From Aneurinibacillus aneurinilyticus ATCC 12856 (GTDB lineage: Bacteria > Bacillota > Bacilli > Aneurinibacillales > Aneurinibacillaceae), in NCBI RefSeq assembly GCF_000466385.1, contig NZ_KE952777.1, positions 1 to 64,000 on the forward strand: DNA of 64,000 bases, read 5' to 3'. Made by a program: the position numbers and the translations under genes. Below the pieces are notes generated by a model. That model saw only the letters and a list, made by a program, of their open reading frames with translations, was not told the DNA's origin and ran no database searches. This document shows positions 1-5,709 of the stretch, piece by piece (the first letter of the stretch is position 1; the number at the start of each line of letters is the position of its first letter).

Positions 1-61
1 TTTTATTTGTCTCACTCTATGGGGTCAGTCCCCTTTGTGAAGATGGGAATTTTTTTATTAT

Positions 62-316
62 ATACCACACCTGTTGACTATTCATAAGGGAGGGAAGAAA
101 GAAGGTACACGCGTCGGCATGTTCCCTCGTCTTTCTCACGAGAAAGAGACACGGCCGCGTGGCGCTAGGGCCGAACCGACGCCCGTTTGGGGCACGGTGT
201 GGTGACGATCCACTCTGGATCATACTGGATAATCAACATCCTTGATTGTATACATCTGATTGGATAAATCGACACGTTTTTGTGGTGAGAGGTAAGAAAA
301 GAAGGAAGGACGGTGG
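62..316. repeat. Dispersed repeat, copy A (rearranged fragments)
   Basis: Two pieces of the window's repeat family. Positions 62-118 match an inner module also seen at 1578-1635 and, inverted, at 9778-9830 (a 'CCTGTTGA' block, then CATAAG and GAAGAAAGAAGGT). Positions 240-316 match the inverted right end of the copies at 1542-1728 and 5311-5513 (GTATACATCTGATT, GATAAATCGACAC, TTTTGTGGTGAGAGGTAAG). The order and orientation differ from the complete copies, so this copy looks rearranged or interrupted. A small hairpin (GATCC/GGATC, 208-222) lies just outside the right-end piece. No gene is seen in 1-333; an ORF on the - strand at 17-223 overlaps the repeat and is not credible. Confidence 0.6.
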
Positions 317-333
317 GCGAATGGGGGATTACC

Positions 334-798
334 ATGTTGTATATTTTTAAGAAAGTATTGCTTATTTTAAGTCTTCTGTGTGTTTTGTTACCAACAAGTA
401 TATTTGCTCAAGACAACACACCTGTTCAGGAGCATTCAGATGTTCAACCAATGTATGCTTCTGGTACACTTGTTTTAAAAGGAGAACAAAATTCAACAAA
501 TGTTATTTGTAATGCGAAAACTGCTAACAATATTATATTTGAACCCGTAACAATTACTGTCACAATTAATGCATACGATAAAAATGGAAATAAATATACT
601 AGACCATCTGTTGTTACTCAAAAGCTAATAAGCTCTGCAGAATCAGTAAGCATGGGTTCATTATCTGTTGGCAAAGGACATGTTAAAAACAATTATGTTA
701 AATTTGAAGCTACAATTGTAGCAATTGCTGACGGTGGTGGAACGGCTTTTCAAGGTAGTCAAACATTAATATGGGAAAACGGCAAGTTTAATCAATAA
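334..798 (+). CDS. Secreted protein of unknown function
   Basis: I do not recognise this family. The 154-residue product begins with a typical Sec signal peptide: a short lysine-containing N-terminus, a leucine-rich core and a probable cleavage site after IFA, before QDNTP, at about residue 25. The mature part of about 130 residues is rich in Thr, Val, Ser and Asn with alternating hydrophobic residues, as in small beta-sandwich extracellular domains. It has one cysteine and no catalytic motif that I can see. I chose ATG 334 because the in-frame GTG at 313 would put extra residues ahead of the signal peptide and because a purine-rich GGGGGA lies just upstream. Codon use is clearly more A/T-rich than in the core genes from 1912 on, suggesting acquisition by transfer. 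A terminator follows. Confidence 0.7.
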   Translation: MLYIFKKVLLILSLLCVLLPTSIFAQDNTPVQEHSDVQPMYASGTLVLKGEQNSTNVICNAKTANNIIFEPVTITVTINAYDKNGNKYTRPSVVTQKLISSAESVSMGSLSVGKGHVKNNYVKFEATIVAIADGGGTAFQGSQTLIWENGKFNQ

Positions 799-812
799 TT
801 CGGATTTATGAA

Positions 813-850
813 TAAAAACAGCTTCTATAGAAATGGAGAAGCTGTTTTTT
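813..850 (+). terminator. Terminator of the secreted protein gene
   Basis: The inverted repeat AACAGCTTC ... GAAGCTGTT is followed by a T run, 15 nt after the stop at 798. It separates the secreted protein gene from the pentapeptide gene, so the two are probably transcribed separately. Confidence 0.8.
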
Positions 851-881
851 ACAATTTGTATGAAAGGAGTAAAGGACGTAA

Positions 882-1415
882 TTGAAAAAAATACAAAAAG
901 CACAAGTATGGAATTTAATTAAAAATAATGAATTGCTTTATGAATTGGATTTGGCAGGGATGGACTTAACAGATATTGATTTTAGGAATGCCGAATTAAG
1001 ATTTGTTACTTTGCGAAATGCAGTCATTCATCCAGATTTTTTTCCGCCCAAAATTTTGGTTGAGTGTAATTTAGAAAATGTTTTGTTAACAAATATTGAT
1101 TTTCAAGGGGTAAGCATACAAGGAAGCAATTTTTTTAATACAAAAGCAATAATAGATCCACAAAAAATCAGTGATTTAACATTAGTGAATGTGACCTTGG
1201 AAGGCCTTGATTTAAAAAATGTTGACTTTACGGATGTTTATATTGCAGGGGCTAATCTGAAAGATACAGGTGCAAAGATTGACCCGCAAAAGGTAGTAAA
1301 TAAGGATATAAGAAATTGTAATTTAGAGGGTCTTGATTTACATGATGCTGATTTTACAGGAGTAAATATTGGGGGCGCGAATCTTACAGGTACGGGTGCA
1401 TGCCTTAAGGAATAA
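882..1415 (+). CDS. Pentapeptide-repeat-like protein
   Basis: This 177-residue protein is built from A(D/N)Lxx-like five-residue units (for example GANLT, DFTGV, NLEGL), the mark of pentapeptide-repeat right-handed beta-helices. There is no signal peptide or membrane segment, so it is probably cytoplasmic. Beyond the five-residue period, the C-terminal two thirds show about three longer repeats of roughly 34-36 residues, each with LEGLDL or LENVLL, then a DF, a GAN/GSN, and in two cases IDPQK. Some family members mimic DNA and protect gyrase, but nothing here proves that role. TTG 882 is taken as the start, with AAAGGA just upstream. The gene is AT-rich like its neighbour and probably acquired. 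No partner gene is evident. Confidence 0.75.
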   Translation: MKKIQKAQVWNLIKNNELLYELDLAGMDLTDIDFRNAELRFVTLRNAVIHPDFFPPKILVECNLENVLLTNIDFQGVSIQGSNFFNTKAIIDPQKISDLTLVNVTLEGLDLKNVDFTDVYIAGANLKDTGAKIDPQKVVNKDIRNCNLEGLDLHDADFTGVNIGGANLTGTGACLKE

Positions 1416-1541
1416 ATACCTTTAGCATGCCCAACTTTTATTCTTAACTTCTTTCTTTTTTGATGTTCATATTTTTGCTGTAATTCACATAATCTAGAAC
1501 GAGTGAACGTTCATCTTTCTTCATTAGTTTCCCCTAGGAAG

Positions 1542-1728
1542 ATATACATATATAAATCGTGCTTGATATTTCGACATTTGTACCACGTCCGTTGATTATG
1601 CATAAGATGGAAGAAAGAAGGTGCACATGCAGGCGTGCTTCCTCGTTTTTTCCAGCCTCTGAGTTTCTCCTTCTTTTCTTACCTCTCACTATAAGAGTAT
1701 GTCGATTTATCAAGTCGGATGTATATAG
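1542..1728. repeat. Dispersed inverted-repeat element, copy B (complete)
   Basis: The ends form an imperfect inverted repeat of about 30 bp: the left end reads TATAAATCGTGCTTGATAT then TTCGACAT, and the right end is its approximate reverse complement (ATGTCGATTTATCAAG, then GGATGTATATAG). Inside are GAAGAAAGAAGGTG near 1610 and CTTCTTTTCTTACCTCTCAC near 1672, which recur in the other copies. No transposase is encoded, so it resembles a MITE or another non-autonomous element. A 60-codon ORF at 1559-1741 lies inside and is not considered real. The rest of the 1416-1778 gap holds nothing that I can identify apart from the spoVM promoter region. Confidence 0.7.
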
Positions 1729-1778
1729 TAAACGCAGGTGAATATACTAAAATGTACCTGAATATGGGAGGGGTCATC

Positions 1779-1856
1779 ATGCGTTTTTATACGATTAAGC
1801 TACCAAAGTTTTTAGGAGGATTGATTCGCGCAATTCTTGGCGGGGGAAAGCGATGA
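1779..1856 (+). CDS. spoVM: Stage V sporulation protein SpoVM
   Basis: A 25-codon gene whose product starts MRFYTIKLPKFLGG and ends with LGGGKR, closely matching the 26-residue SpoVM peptide of Bacillus subtilis. SpoVM is an amphipathic helix that senses the positive curvature of the forespore outer membrane and anchors the coat protein SpoIVA there; Pro9 is a key position in the family and is present. GGGAGGGG at 1766-1773 is a strong ribosome binding site. The gene lies just upstream of, and convergent with, rpmB, as in Bacillus. In B. subtilis it depends on sigma E; a possible sigma-E-like -10 (near 1742-1749) lies just after the end of repeat copy B. Confidence 0.95.
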   Translation: MRFYTIKLPKFLGGLIRAILGGGKR

Positions 1857-1871
1857 GGCGGCATAAGACGT

Positions 1872-1903
1872 AAAAAAAGCACCACAAAGCGGGTGCTTTT
1901 TTT
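1872..1903. terminator. Bidirectional terminator between spoVM and rpmB
   Basis: AAAAAAAGCACC, a 7 nt loop and GGGTGCTTTTTTT form a stem with an A run on one side and a T run on the other. It therefore works for spoVM on the + strand and rpmB on the - strand. Confidence 0.85.
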
Positions 1904-1911
1904 ATCTTTTA

Positions 1912-2100
1912 TTATACGCGCTCAACTAAACCGGATTTCAATGCTTTAGTGCTTACGTATACGCGCTTCGGTTTACCATCCACCAGGATGCGTACTTTTT
2001 GTACATTTACGCCCCATGTGCGTTTGTTTGCACGGTTGGAGTGGCTGCGCTTGTTGCCGGTTTTTGACCGTTTACCAGTTACGTAACATACACGTGCCAT
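1912..2100 (-). CDS. rpmB: 50S ribosomal protein L28
   Basis: A 62-residue basic protein starting [20 protein letters not shown], followed by the [10 protein letters not shown] segment typical of bacterial L28. It binds 23S rRNA late in large-subunit assembly. This is the form with a single Cys and no zinc-binding CxxC pairs, so it is the zinc-independent type. Length is normal. A GAGGTGG ribosome binding site precedes the ATG at 2100. It is a single-gene unit with its own promoter at 2172-2199 and shares the terminator at 1872-1903 with spoVM. It is divergent from yloU, the usual arrangement in Bacillales. Confidence 0.97.
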   Translation of the reverse strand: MARVCYVTGKRSKTGNKRSHSNRANKRTWGVNVQKVRILVDGKPKRVYVSTKALKSGLVERV

Positions 2101-2156
2101 TCTATTCCACCTCCCTGAGATGCAGTCAATCGAGATGACTCTCTTTACATACTCAA

Positions 2157-2199
2157 GTATGATATCATACGGTTATAGCAAAAGCAAGAGATCTGTCAA
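2157..2199 (-). promoter_or_regulatory. rpmB promoter with palindrome at the start site
   Basis: Read on the - strand: TTGACA (2199-2194), a 16 nt spacer and TATAAC (2177-2172), a good sigma-A promoter. A perfect 14 bp palindrome GTATGATATCATAC (2157-2170) covers the expected transcription start. It could be an operator or a 5' hairpin of the mRNA; I do not recognise the motif. Confidence 0.65.
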
Positions 2200-2231
2200 G
2201 AATTTACCCTTTACATGAGAGGGAGACCTTC

Positions 2232-2260
2232 TTTCAAAACAAATTCCTTTATAGTAAAAT
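2232..2260 (+). promoter_or_regulatory. Probable yloU-yloV promoter
   Basis: TTTCAA (2232-2237), a 17 nt spacer and TAAAAT (2255-2260), about 55 nt upstream of the yloU start. The match to sigma-A consensus is moderate. Confidence 0.5.
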
Positions 2261-2315
2261 AATGAAGGGTTTAGGCATCTACGGTTTGCAGCAATGGAAA
2301 AGAGGAGGCAGGGAA

Positions 2316-2681
2316 ATGAGCGTTCAAATTAGCACGGAACTCGGGAAAATCGAGATAGATACAGAAGTTATCGCCACGTTTGCCGGAGCAGTTGCCATGG
2401 AATGCTATGGGTTGGTCGGTATGTCGTCGCGCCGTACGATGAAGGACGGCATCGCCGACATTCTACGCCGCGAAAACCTATCACGCGGTGTGGAAGTGCG
2501 GGATGAAAATAATCAGACTGTTATCGATTTGTATATCATCGTGAGTTATGGAACAAGAATTTCCGAGGTTGCCCATAGCGTACAGGAACGTGTGAAATAC
2601 GCTTTAGATAAAACGCTAGGTTTAACTGTAGATGAAGTGAACATATATGTGCAAGGTGTTCGTGGAGAGATGAGCTCCTAG
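2316..2681 (+). CDS. yloU: Asp23/Gls24 family protein YloU
   Basis: A 121-residue protein of the Asp23/Gls24 (alkaline shock/envelope stress) family. It has the usual N-terminal segment GKIEIDTEVIATFAG, the CYGLVGMS motif and the C-terminal VNIYVQGV strand. Family members form small alpha/beta domains and some associate with the cell envelope; YloU's exact role is unknown. I chose ATG 2316 with AGAGGAGG at 2300-2307 rather than the upstream in-frame ATG 2262, which would add residues not typical of the family. It sits 22 nt upstream of yloV, and this pairing is conserved across Bacillales. Confidence 0.92.
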   Translation: MSVQISTELGKIEIDTEVIATFAGAVAMECYGLVGMSSRRTMKDGIADILRRENLSRGVEVRDENNQTVIDLYIIVSYGTRISEVAHSVQERVKYALDKTLGLTVDEVNIYVQGVRGEMSS

Positions 2682-2703
2682 GGGATAAGGGAGGAAACCA
2701 TAC

Positions 2704-4422
2704 GTGAGAAGCAACACATTGACGGGACAAGCTCTTCGTCAAATGTATAAAGCGGGCGCAGAGCGTCTGACGCAACATGTCAAAAAGGTAGATGCGCTCA
2801 ATGTATTTCCGGTGCCGGATGGCGATACGGGAACCAATATGAATTTAACGTTTACTTCAGGCGTGACTGAGCTAGAAAAGTCGCAGGAGAAGACAGTCGA
2901 AAAAATTTCGGCCATATTTTCCCGCGGCCTATTAATGGGGGCACGGGGCAATTCAGGAGTAATTCTATCACAGCTTTTCCGAGGGTTTGCCAAAGGGCTT
3001 TCGGGTGTGTCCGAGGCGGATAGCTACCGGCTGGCCGAGGCATTTCAGCAGGGAGTCGAGATGGCCTACAAAGCGGTTATGAAACCAGTAGAAGGAACGA
3101 TTCTGACTGTCGCACGGGAAGCTGCGGCAGCTGCACGTAAAGCGGCACGCAGTTGTTCTGTTGAAGACGTCATCGAGACGCTGGTAGAAGCGGCCAGACA
3201 AGCTTTGGCTAATACGCCAAACCAGCTTCCGGTACTGAAGGAGGTTGGTGTCGTTGATTCGGGTGGTCAAGGTCTCGTCTATATTTACGAGGGGTTTTTG
3301 AGCGCGGTAAAAGCCGACGTTACTTTTGACAAACCAGAAATGGAAGCCGAGTCGGTTGTGGCAGGAGGTACCTCACTGTTCGGCGAAGCGCATGAGGAAA
3401 TGCACCATGTCATTGACCAGACGAATATTCAATACGGATATTGTACGGAATTTATGGTGCATTTGAAGCCTGACACGCCGTTTTTGCAACAGGAGTTTCA
3501 GGAGCGGATCGGCAGCTATGGGGATTCGCTGCTTGTCGTTGCGGATGACGACTTGGTGAAAGTCCATATTCATGCCGAAGAACCGGGAGACGTGTTGTCG
3601 TTTGCACATCGCTATGGCGCTCTTGATCGAATTAAAATTGAAAATATGCGCCTTCAACATGAAGAAGTACTGCGTCGACAGGAAACGAAACAGATAGCTC
3701 AGGCACAGAAACCGGATGATGATCTTGAGAGGGTTTCCGCTTCGTCCGAGCCGAAGAAAGCAAGCAAACTGTACGCGATTATCTCTGTAGCAAGCGGGAA
3801 GGGAATCGCCAAAATTTTTAGAAGTCTGGGCGTTCAGATAATTATCGAAGGCGGTCAGACAATGAATCCGAGTACGGAACAGTTCATGCATGCTATTGAA
3901 GAGGCGGATGCGGAACGGGTGATCATTCTGCCCAATAATAAAAATATAGTCATGGCTGCTCAACAGGCTGCCGATCTTGCAGGGGTTCAAGTAGCGGTTA
4001 TTCCATCTACAAGTATTCCACAAGGCATGTCTTCGTTGCTTGCTTTCTCAGCAGATGAGCAGCTGGAGACAAATCGTGAACGTATGAGTGAGGCGCTAGG
4101 CTACGTAAAAACAGGTCTTGTCACATATGCTGTTCGGGATACGACATTGAATGAGATTGTTATTAAAGAAGGCGATTTCATCGGAATTTTCGATAGTAAC
4201 ATTGTTGTATCAGGGCGGGATCCATATGAAACGGCGCTTCGGCTCATTACGGAAATGGTCGGTGAAGAGGACGAATTGATCACGCTTATTTATGGCACGG
4301 ATGTCAAGGGCGAGGATATGAAGGAGCTCGAGAAACGGCTTGCATCCTTGTATGACGCTTATGAAGTGGAGGTGCATGACGGAGGACAATCCCTCTACCC
4401 GTTCATCATTGCAGTCGAGTAA
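2704..4422 (+). CDS. yloV: YloV/FakA-type kinase, DAK1/DegV-like domains
   Basis: This 572-residue protein matches the FakA family, which phosphorylates fatty acids bound to DegV-type FakB carriers so that exogenous fatty acids enter phospholipid synthesis through PlsX/PlsY. The N-terminal DhaL-like nucleotide domain (about residues 1-200) carries NVFPVPDGDTGTNM, whose aspartates bind Mg-ATP, and GARGNSGVI. A middle domain contains YGYCTEFM, and the C-terminal domain (from about 360) contains LPNNKN and ends with HDGGQSLYP. The start is GTG 2704 after a GGGAGG site. It is co-oriented with yloU and followed 30 nt later by a degV gene, its probable functional partner; lipid genes fapR and plsX are also in this window. 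Confidence 0.92.
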   Translation: MRSNTLTGQALRQMYKAGAERLTQHVKKVDALNVFPVPDGDTGTNMNLTFTSGVTELEKSQEKTVEKISAIFSRGLLMGARGNSGVILSQLFRGFAKGLSGVSEADSYRLAEAFQQGVEMAYKAVMKPVEGTILTVAREAAAAARKAARSCSVEDVIETLVEAARQALANTPNQLPVLKEVGVVDSGGQGLVYIYEGFLSAVKADVTFDKPEMEAESVVAGGTSLFGEAHEEMHHVIDQTNIQYGYCTEFMVHLKPDTPFLQQEFQERIGSYGDSLLVVADDDLVKVHIHAEEPGDVLSFAHRYGALDRIKIENMRLQHEEVLRRQETKQIAQAQKPDDDLERVSASSEPKKASKLYAIISVASGKGIAKIFRSLGVQIIIEGGQTMNPSTEQFMHAIEEADAERVIILPNNKNIVMAAQQAADLAGVQVAVIPSTSIPQGMSSLLAFSADEQLETNRERMSEALGYVKTGLVTYAVRDTTLNEIVIKEGDFIGIFDSNIVVSGRDPYETALRLITEMVGEEDELITLIYGTDVKGEDMKELEKRLASLYDAYEVEVHDGGQSLYPFIIAVE

Positions 4423-4452
4423 ACCGCACATTAGAAAGGGGGCGAGTTCATT

Positions 4453-5307
4453 ATGAAACTTTATATTGTAACAGATAGTACGGCTGATATTCCAAAAGAA
4501 TTGGCTGCCGAATTAGATATTCATATTGTTCCGTTGAAAGTGCATATTGGGGATATGACCTATTTGGATGGTGTGACACTGTCTACTGGTGAATTCTACG
4601 AGAAGCTTGCACAAGCGGACAAGCTGCCTCGCACTTCTCAGCCTTCACCAGCTGATTTCGTCGATGTGTATGAATCGCTGGCTGCCAGAGAAGAGGATGG
4701 CGAAGTTATTTCCATTCATCTATCAAGTGCATTGAGCGGTACATATCAGACAGCCAATCTGGCAAAAGATATGGTAAGGGAAAAAATCAACGTGCACGCA
4801 ATTGATAGCCGGACGGCATCGTATGCGCTAGGAGCCATTGTAGTGGCGGTAGCGCGGGCAGCACGCGTGGGCAATGGACTACAGTATTGCCTTGATTTGA
4901 CACAGCGACTTATCGCCAATCACAAGGCGTTTTTCGTGATGGATACGCTTATGTATTTGCAAAAGGGTGGACGTATTGGCAAGGCTTCCGCTGTACTCGG
5001 TTCTCTTTTGAATGTAAAACCGATTTTGACGTTTGATGAGGCAGGAGAAGTAGCTGCGGTAGAAAAAGTGCGCGGCAAGAAAAAAGCGGTGGGCCGCATC
5101 GTGGATCTGATTAATGAATACGCTGCCGGTGAGCCGGTAGTCGCTTCGGTTGTCCATGCCACTAGCCATGAGGAGGCAGAGGCACTGAAGGTGCGGGTTG
5201 CAGAAACATTAAATATAACAGAAGATATTGTCGTGACCGAACTCGGTCCAGTCATTGGCACATATGGCGGCCCGGGATTGCTGGCTGTCATGCTGTATAA
5301 AGTCTAG
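4453..5307 (+). CDS. degV: DegV family fatty-acid-binding protein (FakB type)
   Basis: A 284-residue DegV family protein. Visible motifs are VTDSTADIP at the N-terminus, the lipid-head-contacting TSQPSPADF near residue 60, SSALSGTYQ near residue 95, a 'MYLQKGGRIGK' segment near residue 165, and the C-terminal GPVIGTYGGPG. DegV/FakB proteins hold a fatty acid in a buried pocket and present it to FakA. Position directly after the FakA-like yloV supports that role. ATG 4453 has a GAAAGGGGG site. The stop is only a few nucleotides before repeat copy C, and the terminator lies beyond the repeat. No defects seen. Confidence 0.93.
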   Translation: MKLYIVTDSTADIPKELAAELDIHIVPLKVHIGDMTYLDGVTLSTGEFYEKLAQADKLPRTSQPSPADFVDVYESLAAREEDGEVISIHLSSALSGTYQTANLAKDMVREKINVHAIDSRTASYALGAIVVAVARAARVGNGLQYCLDLTQRLIANHKAFFVMDTLMYLQKGGRIGKASAVLGSLLNVKPILTFDEAGEVAAVEKVRGKKKAVGRIVDLINEYAAGEPVVASVVHATSHEEAEALKVRVAETLNITEDIVVTELGPVIGTYGGPGLLAVMLYKV

Positions 5308-5310
5308 TAC

Positions 5311-5513
5311 GATCGTATATATAAATTACACTTGATATTTTGACAGAGCAGCGTGGTTGAAAGGAGGAGATTCGGAAGAAAGAAGAGGGTGGATGCGCCC
5401 TGCGCTCCAGCAGAAGAAAGGCCAGCTGTCTTTTTCCGCCCGCCCACCGCCCTTCCTTTTTTCTTACCTTCCACCACAAAAATGTGTCGCTTTATCAAAT
5501 CAGATGTATATAG
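5311..5513. repeat. Dispersed inverted-repeat element, copy C (complete)
   Basis: About 200 bp starting 3 nt after the degV stop. The left end (TATATAAATTACACTTGATAT, then TTTGACAG) and the right end (TGTCGCTTTATCAAATC, AGATGTATATAG) are imperfect inverted repeats. The similarity continues inward (left GTGGTTGAAAGGAGG against inverted right GTGGTGGAAGGTAAG), so the whole element could fold into one long hairpin. It shares GGAAGAAAGAAG with copy B and its right half with copy A. It carries no credible gene. Confidence 0.75.
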
Positions 5514-5550
5514 ACATTCCTATCTCGGATGAGATAGGAATGTTTTGTTA
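5514..5550 (+). terminator. Terminator for degV, displaced by repeat copy C
   Basis: A 13 bp perfect stem ACATTCCTATCTC / GAGATAGGAATGT with a 4 nt loop, followed by TTTTGTT. It begins exactly where copy C ends, so the repeat sits between the degV stop and its terminator. Confidence 0.8.
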
Positions 5551-5621
5551 AGGGATAAGAATATGTATGTCGCCATAAAGCAGAAAGCCATATACATGTT
5601 TTGTCCAATCGTATTATTTGA

Positions 5622-5700
5622 AAAACGTGCAAGGTGCATGACGCGAAGGGAGAACTGAACTGGATTGGCGGCTACGCCCGTAAGTTTTTCTTATAAGGAG
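5622..5700 (+). repeat. Conserved 5'-UTR block, copy 1 (before recG)
   Basis: Positions 5643-5700 align over about 55 nt with 61803-61855. Shared are a GGGAGAA, a small GC hairpin (GGCGG..GCCCG), AAGTTTTTCTTA and the GGAG ribosome binding site. Upstream GAAAAAC (5632-5638) could pair with GTTTTTC (5684-5690), giving an alternative fold near the ribosome binding site. Either a repeat or a regulatory RNA element; function unknown. Nothing else is seen between 5551 and 5710. Confidence 0.55.
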
Positions 5701-5709
5701 ACGAGAGCA

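Noticed and set aside
17-223. 68-codon ORF on the - strand
   Set aside because: It overlaps repeat fragments, has an Arg/Phe/Pro-rich composition of a chance ORF, and no convincing binding site.
1559-1741. 60-codon ORF on the + strand
   Set aside because: It lies inside repeat copy B and encodes no recognisable pattern.
3373-4023. 216-codon antisense ORF opposite yloV
   Set aside because: Shadow ORF; yloV motifs are clear on the + strand.
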